Positions 8,664 through 20,458 of a stretch of 64,000 nt of DNA are shown in pieces. The translations under genes and the position numbers were made by a program. The notes beneath the pieces are model-generated. The model was not told the origin of the DNA, ran no database searches, and worked only from the letters and a program-made list of their open reading frames with translations. This stretch comes from Ashinkailepas kermadecensis (Eukaryota; Arthropoda; Thecostraca; Neolepadidae): assembly GCA_034440615.1 (NCBI GenBank), contig JAOTOM010002257.1:32417-96416 (forward strand), in the 5' to 3' direction. Numbering within the stretch: position 1 is the first letter of the stretch; each line of letters starts with the position of its first letter.

Positions 8664-11640
8664 ATGGTGAAAATTAAATCTGATGAAGCTGTCGTATGCT
8701 ATATATGTCTTATAAATATCAGAAAAAGCAATGCTAAGCGACATGCGCAAAACGTGCACCGGGTGGGGGAAAAACTTAAGGATTTTAGTAAGGCATGTGA
8801 GAGAGAGAGAGAGAGACAATGCGACGGAAGAGGCGGGATCGAGATGTCCGTCCAGACCAGATCACATGTAGCACTGCTGTGGGGACGTCTGGAGACGATA
8901 CCACGTCAACTGCACCAGCAGCAACCACTGACTCTGCCTCCCTCGACTCTGACAGTGACGTAGACGATCCCAGCCCAGCTGCTGTCGAGCCGGAAATGAA
9001 TGACGAGCCCAACAGTGACCCTATGGACGAGACGAGACCGACAAGGACAGCGGTCATGGACACAGACGATGTACCGCCGACAGACGGACACGAGACTGGA
9101 CCCAGACCTGACGAGCGTACCGACAACACTCCAGTCGGCCACCCTGCCAACATGGACTGGACCAGACTAAATTGTCTTTCGGAAAGATTGGATAAAATCA
9201 ATGCCGATGTTGATCTCCTCGTCCGGGAATTTGTGGCTCTTCGCCACAATTTGAGCGCAGACAACCCTGGCCGGCAAATCGGTGCACTAAAAGAATCAAT
9301 TGACAACCTGAAGGAAGCCGTGCAGTCCATGCTGATGGATAGGCGTGCCGCTGGAGGTGGACAGGGAGACGCCGGGATGGACACGGACACTGACACACCA
9401 ACTGACGTTTTCCATTGGCTCGTGATGGACCACACAGGCCAGGGTGGCTGTGCTTGGTGTAGCACCTGCACACAATTTGGCGCGAGGGGTGGGGGGAAGC
9501 TGAGCTCTGGGTAACTAAACCTGTACATCTAGGCCGATACAAAAAGCAAAGGCTAATGACCCACCAGAGCTCCGACCGACATCAACGAGCAACTGAGGTC
9601 ATGAACGCGACCAAACAGATACCTACAATAGGTGACCTGACAGCTGGGATGACATCTAAAGCCAAGGAAATTACGTCAAAAAAATATGACGATAATCTAC
9701 AACGTTGTCCTAAGGGGACACTTGTACGAGGATCATGCTCACGAACATTTACTGCTCGACACTCTTGGCTTTGACGTGGAAAACCAGCACCAGACCGGAC
9801 CAGCCGCTGGCCGGGCCGTGGACGTCATCTATGACGTGTTTACCGACGAGGTATCGCGGCACCTCAAGACGCCGAACTCCGCGACTGGCCGCCCCCGACA
9901 CATGCACCTGACCTTGGACAAATTCACTGAGGCCCATAACCAGCGGCAGGCAGTGAATGCGCCAACTCTGGACAGCGACGGCTCCCCGGTGGTCGTGCAC
10001 CGCACGATTGCCGTAGTGCGGAACTACGCTGACCCAGTTCCGGACTACACGGCGACTCAAACACCGACCAGCTCTGGGACACGGGACCGACACGAGTCCA
10101 GACGGACGGGGGGTGACGAGTCACGTCGTCGATTGCCTCCGACATGACTTCGGACTTACTGACGAGGACATCAGCATCCAGGTCACCTCTTCCTCATCTG
10201 ACTGCGAGGCAGTCTATTCTGGCAGTACAAATGGATTCCGCCGGATATGGAAGGACAAATTTAGCAGAAGTCACGTTCATCTAGATGACCGTGACCACCG
10301 CCTCGAGACTTTATTGTCGAAAGTTACGAACGAAGAAGAAGCGACCTGGATGCTGGAGTACATGGACAGCCTGCACCAGGCGATCAGCCTGTTTCAGGGG
10401 CCAGGACTTCTGAAGCGACAGCTGCGGAGGGCATCCACCCAGCTGGATGTGATTAGCCTATCTTTGCAGCGGTTGATCGAAACCCGCTTCGTGGAGTACT
10501 TAGTCATGGCAGTGACCAAAGTCCTCCACAGCCGAGCTGCCATGATCAATGTTCTCCAAGACATGATCGCTCAGGGGTCGCTTTTTATTGGGTCGGCCCA
10601 GCGGGTTCTCCGGACGCTGGAGAGCCGGGAGTTTGTGATGGCGTCGCTGATCATCATCGATGTGATGACGCCCGCTGTGGCACTGAGTAAGGCTGGCCAG
10701 TCAGCGCTGTACTCGGCGTTTCGGGACCGCCAGGAAATGGACAAGTATCTGTCCACCCTGACCAAAATTGCAGCGGGTGCATTATCTGGCCAGCTAGAGA
10801 GGGAGGGGCCGGCGGTGGCTGACGGCACCGGTTTCCGAGGCGCCGAGGTCGGAGTGACCGAGCAGCACCGGCTGCGGCGTAGTGACATAGAACGCGACGC
10901 GATTGACATGACACAGGCGACTCGGCGACGGTCTGACCTGGTGGCGGCGATCCTGCGACTCAGTCCAACGTATCTTGACCCGACCGGCATTGAATGACTC
11001 ATAATTCACACATTCGACATGGACAGGATCGCCTCAACTAGTGCCGGCTCCGACTATGGTGAGGCGACGTTCTCAGACCTGGCCGAACGGCTGAGTCTGG
11101 GGAGTGTGAAGCTGCCAGGCCATTCGTACAGCGACAGCTGCTCAGGGACCAAATGTTTGTGCCTCGTCTTCCAGTATCACGCTTTCAAAGAACGTGTGAG
11201 AGAGAGACACAGTTACTTCGCGGAGTGGCTGCCAACTGACCAGTCCAGCGGTGTCAAAAGTTGGTGTTCCGAGAACGTCCTGCGCATCTTCCAGGACGTG
11301 CAGACTGGTCTGCACAGGGACATCCCTGACATGGTGGAGGTGGCAGAGATATGCCTAATCATGTCTCGAAGCCAGTCCGACACAGAACGGGTGGGCAAAA
11401 CTGCAAAGCGCGTAAATGAGGGTCGCTTCTAGGGCTAATTCGATGAAACAAAAGAGGAAAACAAAGATAGGGCAAAAAGAGGTGTTCATCATCGAGAATA
11501 AGGTGCCTTTGAGATTCTTTCCTGCGGCCGCCGTCATTGACAGATGGCTCAGACATCACCGCCCAGCACTAAAGCGTACCGTGACTGACACAGTCCCTCA
11601 CAGTAAAAAAAAACTGAACCGAGTACCGAGGCGCCTGAAA
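8664..11640 (+). pseudogene. Broken hAT-like zinc-finger/transposase gene
   Basis: The pieces run in order on one strand. From 8664 a short frame begins MVKIKSDEAVVCYIC and contains a C2H2/BED-like finger (C-x2-C, then H-x4-H in RHAQNVH). At 8819-9514, after a GA-repeat frame change, comes an acidic, Ser/Thr/Asp-rich region followed by a helical segment. At 9686-10147 there is further coding. At 10113-10997 a 294-codon core has SDCEAVYSGSTNG and DHRLETLLSK, matching the DGA-x-V-x-TG...NG and HRLELA patterns of ZNF862/KIAA1586-type hAT proteins. At 11019-11432 the frame ends with EICLIMSRSQSDTERVGK, the hAT C-terminal dimerisation pattern, and 11416-11640 continues it. Breaks are a GA-repeat shift near 8801-8817, stops near 9512-9560, a shift at a G run (10108-10113) and an in-frame TGA at 10995-10997. 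GC content and codon use are far richer than in the flanks. It is either a decaying transposon or a domesticated gene with unseen introns. Confidence 0.65.
10113..10997 (+). CDS. Core open frame of the hAT-like gene (294 codons)
   Basis: This is the longest intact piece of the hAT-like gene. Residues 24-41 (VTSSSSDCEAVYSGSTNG) align with the segment around the second catalytic Asp of hAT transposases, where the usual DGA has become DCE. Residues 61-67 (DHRLETL) match the conserved HRLEL segment. The remainder is helical and fits the inserted RNase H-like fold. The first codon is GTG and the true frame enters from upstream through a shift, so the listed start is not a translation start. The TGA end is followed by the same frame continuing at 11019, so one nonsense codon separates two otherwise continuous parts. 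Confidence 0.6.
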   Translation: MTSHVVDCLRHDFGLTDEDISIQVTSSSSDCEAVYSGSTNGFRRIWKDKFSRSHVHLDDRDHRLETLLSKVTNEEEATWMLEYMDSLHQAISLFQGPGLLKRQLRRASTQLDVISLSLQRLIETRFVEYLVMAVTKVLHSRAAMINVLQDMIAQGSLFIGSAQRVLRTLESREFVMASLIIIDVMTPAVALSKAGQSALYSAFRDRQEMDKYLSTLTKIAAGALSGQLEREGPAVADGTGFRGAEVGVTEQHRLRRSDIERDAIDMTQATRRRSDLVAAILRLSPTYLDPTGIE

Positions 11641-11869
11641 TTTATGTTTTTAAACATGAAAAGAGCCCTGCCAGTAAGAGACAGGAATAAGTGTGTTACA
11701 ATATGTCATGACATGCTTATCATTGTATGTGCGATGTCGATGAGATGGAGGGAGAGGGAGAGCGGTATCCATTATTTCACGATATGTCTGGTCTGTTCAT
11801 CTGCTCATGATCTGTTTCACGGTATTACCGATGTGTGCACATCGGTACAGCGAGTTAAATATACTTAAT

Positions 11870-13010
11870 CAATGTCAATCAAGTCTATAAATCCATACCT
11901 GATACTCCCGACATGCTCACACTGCACAACTAATACATATTCACAACACACCCCATGAGTAGGACACTCGTGCACCAACAGATTTTGGCAAGTTTTTGAT
12001 AAAAGGTGTTTTGGGAATTTTGGGAATACCTTTTCAGAATATGATGTTTGTGAACATGACTAAGAAGATGTGACCACTCATTTTTGGTGCTGATGCTTAC
12101 TTTTCAATTTGAACGATGACATCACATTGGTATGGTGTAATGACGTCATAGGTATGGCACTGAGGCTTTGACTGGCTAATGCTATAAACGGTTCACATAC
12201 CTTAATGAGATGGTCAAAGTAGCTTGACCTAAACTAACCTAACATAACCTAACCTAACCTGCTTACATCTTGGTTTATCATAGCTATAATTTATATAATG
12301 TGCCATGAGGTTAGGTTGACTGGCTAATGCTACAAATGGTTCACATACCTTAATGAGATGGTCTTAAGTAGCTTAACCTAACCTGCTTACCTCTCAGTTT
12401 ATCATATATGTAATTTATATAATGCACCATGAGGTTAGGTTAGGTTAAGCTACTTCGACCATCGCATTAAGGTATGTCAACCATTTGTAGCATTAGCCAG
12501 TTGAAGCCTCGGTGCCATAGCTATGACGTCATCACACCGTACCGATGTGACGTCATCGTTCAAATTGAAAAGTAAGCATCAGCACCAAAAATGAGTGGTT
12601 GCATCTTCGTAGTCACATTCATAAACATCATGTTCTGAAAAACAATTCCAAAAGATCCCAAAACACCTTTTATCAAAAATGTATCCTGATTTGTTACTTG
12701 CTGTCTATTGGGATATGGGTTTTGGAATATAAAATGGTTTAAGGAAAATTATACTAAAAACAATATGTCTAAAATATTTTTATTCCCACCACCAAGCACA
12801 AATTTTTGTTAACTAAAAAACTGAGAAAATTGAACGAAGCCAATTCTTATTAATATTAAATCCTCTCCGATGTACTTTTTTAGTTTGTGTCTGGAATGTT
12901 TTAGTTGGAGCCAGGAAAGACTTGGAAGGATCAAAAGCGACTAGATGGGAGAGCAAATTTCCACTGTAAAACTGCCTTATGCTCTTGATGTGTCCATCAG
13001 CCAACACTGC
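11870..13010. repeat. Dispersed host repeat interrupted by a foldback element
   Basis: Bases 11870-11986 and 12687-13010 together match the uninterrupted block at about 50825-51235 (shared blocks include AAATCCATACCTGATACT, GGAATATAAAATGGTTTA and AGAGCAAATT). The insert is the foldback at 11987-12686. Confidence 0.85.
11987..12686. mobile_element. Large foldback element with about 240-bp arms
   Basis: Left arm 11987 to about 12233 and right arm about 12441 to 12686 are near-complementary. The ends read GGCAAGTTTTTGATAAAAGG, and GGATACATTTTTGATAAAAG on the complement. Each arm carries the GAGTGGT-x-GCATCTTC type core, a TGACGTCAT palindrome and the ACATACCTTAATGAGATGG block also present at 35-56. 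A third partial copy of that block lies in the spacer at 12338-12361. (CCTAA)n lies at 12237-12260 and TTAGG units at about 12306 and 12432. Flanks resemble an imperfect 8-bp duplication around GATTT. Confidence 0.85.
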
Positions 13011-14219
13011 ATCATCAAAAAAGTTGGGTAAATTTGTGCTTTAAGATGTTTTGGTGATTTTGGAGTTTTTTTCTCAGAAAAAGTTTTTTTTTCGTTTTTG
13101 CCTCTCATGCTTGCTTTTTGGTTGATGATAGGGAGCATTCCTATACTGTGTCATACATGCCACACTGCTGTTCACTACATGCAGTTGATTCAACACTTAT
13201 TCACATTGAACATGCTTAGTTTCTGCCTTTTTGCCACATATATCATGTACACTTATTAGTTGACATGAACACAAATGGAAACTCGATGTGGCCAGGAGAG
13301 ATGGCACCAGTCAGAATGTGATGTATGGATGACATCATGACCTGGATATTGCTTTTATTTGTTGCATTACAATATTAGTTTATATTAGCTTAGATTGCAT
13401 TATATTTGATTAGGCTAGGTTAGGTTAGGTTTTCCTATTTTGTTATAATATTGGTAAAATTACCAGCTACTGCTCACTAATTTCAGGAAATACAATGAGA
13501 AATAATCAAATGGGAAGTCGTGGCCAAATCTACCCCAATCAATAATGTTGTGGAGAGCTGTATTGTTGAATTATTGTTGAATTAAGGATGATTATGAAAA
13601 GTAACCAGGTGCTCATATTAAGTAAAATAGAATCACAAATTGGTCTAATATATTTTGGTCATGGTCCTTCTTAAGAGACCAGAAGAAGAAGGAAGAAAAG
13701 GTCTCTTAGTGCAAAAGAAATCCCTTGTGGGCTCAGTTACAATTTGGAAAAATAAATTAATTCTCAAAACAAGTAATTCAATCCTTTCCTGATATGATTT
13801 GGTTAGACCTCTGGTTTTGTCCCTTATCCCTGTCATGTTAATGTCTCCTAAAAGCAGTGTCCTGCCAATTCAATCCAACTTATCTCTTCCTACATTAGCC
13901 TGGCCATATCTCCATCCTGATCTCATCATCTAAAGTATGCTCCATTCCTTAGTTTTTCAACCCAGGATGGAGTACATGGTTTATTCCTGGGATGCAGAGA
14001 CATACTTACGATCCAGAAGGGTCTGGTTGTGGTCAGGAGCAAACCTAATATTTATCTGAGGGATTAGGGTGTACAAGTGAAATGTGTTAATACGGATGGA
14101 GGGGGGGGCCCCTTAAAAAAAATTTAAAAAAAAAAAAAAAAATTTAAAAAAATAAAAAAAAAAAAAATTTTTTTTCCCCTTCCCCACCCCCCCCCCCCGT
14201 TAAAAATTAAAAAAAAAAA

Positions 14220-14256
<37 letters not shown>

Positions 14257-15683
14257 GAAGACTTGATAAGAAAATCAAATCATAGGATATTCTGGCTTGC
14301 CTTTGAGGGACAAGTCATTCAGTAGCAAGCTGCATTCGGGCATGCTGGAACTATGGATAATATTCCCAGTACCTCTTCTGAATGAATTTCAGATCCAAGA
14401 CTTCTTAATAGGCTATTGGTGACTAAGCTACATGGGAAATATCTACCCCCTACCGTGTTGTATGATGCCATTTCGTGACACATATGTCAAGTGTTCTCAT
14501 ATTCATTTTAGTTAGTTTCAGATGCGATGGAACTGCCGTAGGTGAGAAAAATGTAAAACACATGTACTTGGGCATACTTCTTGTGACACATGAATAGTTG
14601 TATCACAACTTGAACTATTAAATGTTGTTGAAGGCAGAAACTGATTCATGTGTGGATATATAACGTTGGTAAACATTTTTTTTGTTGGATGTGAGGTCTA
14701 CAGTTAAGAAAATGGATGAATACCATATGCTGACTCCTCCAGCCCCATGTAAGCAATACAATCAGGTTATCCAATTAAATGCACATAATTTGCAGGGAAA
14801 TGATTGACTGGCACACATGTGGCATGGCTGAGCAATTTCCGACCACAAGTTTGGAAGTTTACACAGAAATACTAGTTTTTCGGTCGAAGAGGGAGATCCG
14901 GGACCAGGATTCTCCAATTCCTCTTCAGTCAGTCAGATGTAGGAAAATTTGTCAGGAGAAGTCATCAATATTTTCATTAAAATGAGGTTCGAAAAATTGT
15001 TGCAAGCAACATGGTTCCAAGTACATAGGTAAACCACGACAACATGAGAGCTGGGAAGCCTCAAAGGTACCCACCATCTTACATCACTTCATCTTACCCA
15101 CTGACGGATCCGTGAAGAGGGACACAAAGCCATGGTCCCTCCAAAGGTTAAAGGAGGCAACATATATTTTGCCCTCCTGCACCCTCCCTTCTCTCTCCCA
15201 CTGAACAACATTTTGCCTAGTCTTGATGTGTGCACAGGCCAGGATTTGAAGATTTGTGTCGGGGAAATTTGACGATGTGTCGCAAGTTGCGACCCCCTAC
15301 CAAAACCGACCGGTTGAATCTGCCTTGGAACCTACCTCCAGCAATCAACAAATATGGGTCGAATGATCAAAGACTGGTCGAAGCGCCCTAAAGTCCAAAT
15401 AACAAGTCCCTCAATGAAGCATGATGCCTTACCTATGCAACTACTCGCCCTTTTGCACAGGCACAGCTATATGAACACTGAATTAACACGGCTATATGAA
15501 CCCAAGTTAGGCGGAAGTAAAGCCGATATCAATACCACGACATTGATGATACGCTTCTCCCCAGTGCATCGTGCAACCACTAAAATATTCAGGATCGCTG
15601 AATGGCTAGTGTGGTTGAGTTGCATCCTGGTTAAGTTCCTAATTAAGAATGGCATATTGGCACATACTATAGTTTCTGGACGA
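13011..15683. other. No gene seen; one A-rich block
   Basis: AT-rich sequence with a TTAGG-containing core at about 13370-13435. Bases 14095-14255 consist of long A runs with G, C and T runs and may be unreliable assembly. Open frames at 14779-14985 and 15354-15722 show no family resemblance. Confidence 0.5.
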
Positions 15684-15697
15684 AAACCTTACTATGT

Positions 15698-15746
15698 TCG
15701 TTGGTTAGTTATTTGGGTTTAGGGGCGCATCGACTGCGTTGGTCAT
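15698..15746 (-). mobile_element. LINE 3'-tail micro-insertion
   Basis: On the minus strand this 49-bp insert reads the LINE 3' end (GACCAACGCAGTCGATGCGC, then CCTAAACCCAAATAACTAAC). It is flanked by 14-bp duplications AAACCTTACTATGT (15684-15697) and AAACCCTACTATGT (15747-15760), with one mismatch. It lacks the first GGGCGC half of the outer hairpin stem. Confidence 0.82.
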
Positions 15747-15760
15747 AAACCCTACTATGT

Positions 15761-16300
15761 GAAAGGGTGATGAATGCCATGAATTCTGCCCAGCTTTGCA
15801 AAATATATATATCAATACAAAATAATTTAAGATGCTCAGCTGGGACCAATTTGTATTCTGTAAATGGCGTATTTTCATACACCACCTTAATTCAGTTAGA
15901 CATCATGGGGCTTTGACCACCACCAACAAGGTTATTTTTGTGAGATGCAAATTGGATGTACAAAAAAATGGAAGGAACAGAGCTTGTTTCATGTATAGTA
16001 AATTGATGGAGACTGATTTATCGTTGTGTTTATTTAATGTGTACATTTTCTGTATAATCTGCACTTGAAATATGCATATAATGCAAGGTGTTTTCTGCGT
16101 TTATTGCTCTTCACTACCATGGATTGTGGTATCATTAAGCTTAAGTATTAACACTGTTTTGCTGTGGGAAATAATGTGAAACTGGTATGGAATATCAGAA
16201 GCATGGAAGAAATTGGAAGAGGCGAAATAAAAGTTATTTCCACCCAACTGTCGGAATTTGTAAACACTGCCCATGTGGCATGCATGTGTGTTACAGACGA
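15761..16300. other. Upstream region of the PRA1 gene
   Basis: No separate gene seen. A TGTGTGTTACAG sequence at about 16285-16297 is a reasonable 3' splice site just ahead of the PRA1 coding exon, which suggests an untranslated first exon further upstream. Confidence 0.35.
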
Positions 16301-16327
16301 CCCGCTGGTAAGTGACGCCGCCAGGAG

Positions 16328-16963
16328 ATGTCCCTGGCCGAGTTGGAGAGTGCCATCCTGGTGACTGAGCCCACGGACGGCGAACTGGACGGCGAACTGG
16401 ACGGCCAGCTGAGCCAGCCCAGCCAGCCCAGCTCGGTACTCAACAGGATGAAGACCGGTCTGGCGTCGCCGGCCGTGCGTGAGTGGATCGCCAGCCGGCG
16501 CAACAACATCCGACCCTGGCTCCAGTTCGCCAACATCCACAGCTTCGGCAAGCCCGAAACGCTGCCGCAGTGGTCGAAGCGCCTGGTGCGCAACATCGAC
16601 CACTTCCAGAGCAACTACGTGTTCGTGTTCGTCGGCCTGTTTATCTACTGTCTGCTGACGTCGCCGCTGCTGCTGATCGCGCTTGCCGCGGTGGCCGGCG
16701 GCTGCCACATCTTGAAGCTGCGCCAGCAAGAGAAGAAGCTGGTGCTGGCCGGCCGCCAGGTATCGCTGGCCCAGCAGTACGCCGGGGTGGCACTGCTCAG
16801 CATCCCGATATTCCTGGTGGTGGGCGCCAGCTCCGCCATGTTCTGGGTGATCGGCGCCTCTTTCTTTATCATTATGCTGCACGCCTCGTTCTTCAAGAAT
16901 GAAACGCTGGCGGGGACCGAGGAGGAGGCAGAGCTGTTTGAAGTCACAATGGAGACCCTATGA
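16328..16963 (+). CDS. RABAC1: PRA1 family protein (prenylated Rab acceptor 1)
   Basis: A complete single-exon frame of 211 residues. PRA1 proteins are small Golgi/endosome membrane proteins that bind prenylated Rab GTPases and help recruit or recycle them at membranes. Residues 45-90 contain the family's conserved block (REWIASRR, then IRPW, then RLVRNIDHFQSNYVFVF), close to vertebrate RABAC1. Two hydrophobic pairs follow, at about residues 96-126 and 148-182, the usual hairpin-like membrane segments. The N-terminal 40 residues are acidic with a duplicated DGELDGELDG stretch, and the C-terminus is acidic, as in relatives. Length is slightly above the vertebrate 185. The ATG at 16328 has a purine at -3 and is the first in frame. 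A polyadenylation signal lies 190 bp after the stop. Exon GC content is far above the flanks. The assignment is strong. Confidence 0.95.
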   Translation: MSLAELESAILVTEPTDGELDGELDGQLSQPSQPSSVLNRMKTGLASPAVREWIASRRNNIRPWLQFANIHSFGKPETLPQWSKRLVRNIDHFQSNYVFVFVGLFIYCLLTSPLLLIALAAVAGGCHILKLRQQEKKLVLAGRQVSLAQQYAGVALLSIPIFLVVGASSAMFWVIGASFFIIMLHASFFKNETLAGTEEEAELFEVTMETL

Positions 16964-17153
16964 ATGCGCTCCTCCCGTTGTTATCTTATGTAGAGCATCG
17001 TATGCTTGATGGTTTTGGTGACCCCACTCGCAACTGCCTGTGCTTTATTTATGCTTTACGTGGCAGCCTGTTGAAACTTCCTTGTTGCCGTTTTATTTAT
17101 ATCTATGTTTAGATGTTATTTATACAATTTATGTTATCCTGGAGACTGCACGC

Positions 17154-17159
17154 AATAAA
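17154..17159 (+). terminator. AATAAA polyadenylation signal of the PRA1 gene
   Basis: A canonical AATAAA 190 bp downstream of the PRA1 stop codon, followed by T/G-rich sequence (TTTTGAATC, then GTTGTTTGT), which fits a 3' end of the transcript. Confidence 0.75.
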
Positions 17160-17164
17160 TTTTG

Positions 17165-19386
17165 AATCTATGTAGTTGTTTGTAGAATGAGTGCTTGCAA
17201 GATTCCCAATGCATGTCAGTCAAAATTAGTGACCAGTGCGATATACCTGTTATATCTTTCTATCTCCTGCTTGGTGTCGTAGAACGCTCTTTAAAGGGAA
17301 TGAAGTTCGATTTTCTATTTTCGATTTATCGTTTCGATTATCACTGATAATCTCTATACAGGTGAGCCCACTTGCCATTTATGTGCTCGTGATATCCCGA
17401 ATGGCACAGCAACAATTACAGCGCAATAAGTAGCCGTTGCGTAATTAGGGTGAATGAAGCCACCATATCAAAAGGTGTGCTGCTGTCTTGGAAGAAATTA
17501 ACGTGGGACAAAAACATCAGGTTTGTTGCCTTTTCTTTCATTTTCTGGTGTGAATTAGGTGCGAAGCTTTAAAAAATGCAGGTTATAAAAGATATTTCAA
17601 ATGGAAGATTTATCTTGCTTATTTTGTCGCAGGGTTTGACTCGAACGACATTTTCGTAGTACTTACTATTTCCAGCCCTGAGACGCTTTGTATACGATTG
17701 AGTTTCATGGCATTTCTAGAACCAAGGCTTTTGTAACATTCAAAAGTTTCGGAGATTCTGAGGTTGTTCTGAGATAGCTCTTAAACCATTAAAGATGTCG
17801 CTGTGAAATTGGGCATAGCATCGTGCAATTCACGAGCACAGTGTGTTAAGCCTGGGTGAGGTGCAATTTGTTGGGCTGAAGGAGCTAGGGCAGGCCACTT
17901 CCACCTCTCCTCAGTGCACGTGCAAGACGTGCAGGGAATTATTCGTCGTGAACAAACCGTGTAGGATAGCTGCACGCCAAGCATGAATGTGTAGGCAAAT
18001 GATCAATGGACGACAAAGTGCAAAACATCGACCTCAAATCAGGTTCCCAGATGAAACTGAAATCCAAGCTTGGTAAAGTTTTTGTGAATAATTTTGTTAC
18101 TAATCAATACTTTGCAAAACACCGAAACATATGAAATCGCACAATATGTCCTCTGACAGTGTACCCTATTTCAAGTCAATATCAGGTCAGGTCACCGAGA
18201 AATGGCCTGAAATGTCCCGTGAGTTCCACGGCATCACGGACGCTCTGAAGACTGAAGTGCTGCATGACCACTGCAGTCGATACGCCTCTAAACCCCAATG
18301 CAGACTAAAATACTGACGAACACGAAGTACAAATGGCTGAATCATGGCATACAGGAGTAAGATGTCACGCTAATTTCGTGTCTCATGCGAGCAGGGTCGC
18401 ACACGTCGACTTGGACGCCTTTCGCTTTTGAAATAAATGTTTTTCATGGTTTAAGAAAGGACAAATTTGGGAGCTTCTTACCTCCCCAAAATTTCCAAAA
18501 AGAAAAGCTTTCCGTTTGTGAAACTTGTGGTATTTTCCTGAGGACAATATGGTTCCCAAATTCTCAGCTCCAACAGTTCATAGAACACTTCCTGGTACTT
18601 GACGTTGACCCGATGGAAGACCTTAACCTTGCGCGTGTCATGATGACAAATTAAGTATTCGCTTTGTACATCATATATATTTCAGCACGAAATCACGTTT
18701 GTTTCACGACTAGGGTCTGAAAGCTACGGCGACGACCGGGTGGCTGACAGCACCCCTACATTCATCTATTTGACCTGACCTGGAACGTCAACTAAAGAGG
18801 CAGACAACAATGTCCAAGTAGCTCAAATAGTTCAGGGATAGAGCTACGTTATGCCGTTTTCCGCATATCTTATCTAGCTTAGAACAAACGTTAATGCGGG
18901 CAAGCAAATTGACTGCTTGCACTACGAGGTTTATAACTATTTCCACGGGGTAATCGTGGGGTGAGTTCACCTGGTTAGCAAATACATTTGTATCCGAAAT
19001 ACACTTTAATGAAAACATTCATTCCCTTTAATGTAGTTTTCCGTTTCAGAGCGTTCAGCCCCCTCCTGCCTTCGCAAATCATGCTATGTACATCAGAATG
19101 AAAACAGTGCGCGCATCATGTTGTGAATGGTGTTCGCGATGTAAGCCCTGCGTATTGTATTATTTCCCTGTGGCAGATCCTGGCCCAACGTTTTTTTCAG
19201 GCCCGGCCAGAGCCGGAACGTTGAGTTAATTCATAAATGATCCTTGCAGTTTCTCAATGGTGACCAAACGGCGGCAGGAGTGAAGTCACTATTTGTGTTT
19301 TGCACTGCCTATGGACACAAAGCCGGGAGCGGTCGGTGGTTGACACGTGCGGCTCGTGGTCTGTGACATTTTGAGCGGCGCCGACC
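17165..19386. other. Intergenic between PRA1 and NANS
   Basis: No gene recognised. The last 100 bp before 19387 become GC-rich and probably hold the NANS promoter and 5' untranslated region. No TATA box stands out. Confidence 0.4.
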
Positions 19387-19521
19387 ATGGCCGGTCCCAC
19401 CATCCGGCTGCCAGGAGGCAGGTGCATCGGTGGCGACCATCCCTGCTTCATAGTAGCCGAGATTGGGCAGAATCACCAGGGTGACGTCAGCATCGCCAAA
19501 CAGCTGATCGATGTCGCGAAG
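19387..19521 (+). CDS. NANS: Sialic acid synthase (NANS), exon 1
   Basis: NANS condenses phosphoenolpyruvate with N-acetylmannosamine or its 6-phosphate to make N-acetylneuraminic acid (phosphate) in the cytosol. This exon encodes 45 residues. After a short arthropod-specific leader it contains FIVAEIGQNHQGD, the NeuB-family signature with the conserved Glu and Asn of the active site, then AKQLIDVAK. It ends at phase 0 with AAG|GTGAGA. The ATG at 19387 follows ACC and is the only in-frame start. Five exons (19387-19521, 25398-25577, 26217-26376, 27636-27862, 28181-28595) join to a near full-length protein. Intron 1 is 5.9 kb and full of repeats. Confidence 0.92.
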
Positions 19522-19980
19522 GTGAGAAAATCTTCAGCGCTGATGCCACATGTCACCGCTGGGGTCCCTGGGGTCCGGACCCACCTGGGATAGGGAACTG
19601 CCACTGCCTTACTCCTCTGACATAGTAATCCTTCCTGCACACCTGGGATTTGGACTCCACCTGGAAGCTGGAGGTGATGACGTTCCCGCATGTCCGGTCA
19701 CGTATCTTGAGTTTTCTCGATTACACATTTCGAATTTTGGTGGACCTAGACCTACTGTGCGACTGTGAGAATGTTCTGTGCTGGGACCTCTTCCCACCAG
19801 GTTATTTCTTACTTTGTGGACTGGCGGACCAAGGGCATCGTCTTGGCACCTTTATTTTGAACGGGCAGCTGAACAGAACTTCGGATTGTTTTCACCGGCA
19901 TTTAGCTGCTTCGAAAGCCAACCTCGTCCCCTTCCCGTGTTCTCTTAATCTCAAGATCATCTAGGGAGGGTCCGTTAAAG

Positions 19981-20458
19981 CAGTGTTAAAATAATGATTT
20001 ATCGTTAGGTGTGAGATGTTGACATGAATACAGCAGGATGTCGAAATCGCTACATAAATAATGTCATTTATAATCTTGCTAAGTCCTGCAAACCCAGATT
20101 TGAAACAATTGCGTATATATGACCCCGTTTTGCTTATTTTGAGAAGTACCTAATTTGGGGATACCGATATCAACGATAACGATACAAACACCTATGCAAT
20201 AAACTGGCATTGCATAACGCAGCACGTTATTAGGTACTCCTCTCATCTGGAATTGCTCTACGGGGTGTTCGTTATCACGATCACGGGTCCGTGGTGAGCA
20301 TAAGTATAAATGCAAATGGGATACAGTTAGAAACGAGGCATGAAGACTTCACAAACAAACACCAAGAAGCACGATGTCGATACGTCTTTGTGAGGGATGT
20401 CGATTCAGTATTCGGTAAGTGGTATATCCCACCCTATTTCGGGAATAATTTATAACTG
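19981..20458 (+). mobile_element. hAT-type MITE, copy A (478 bp)
   Basis: Begins CAGTGTTAAAATAATG and ends ATAATTTATAACTG, an imperfect terminal inverted repeat of the CAGTG type used by hAT elements. Flanked by identical 8-bp duplications CGTTAAAG (19973-19980 and 20459-20466), the hAT target-site length. Contains the family block GTGTGAGATG...GCAGGATGTCGAAATCGC. No coding capacity. It lies in NANS intron 1. Confidence 0.95.
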
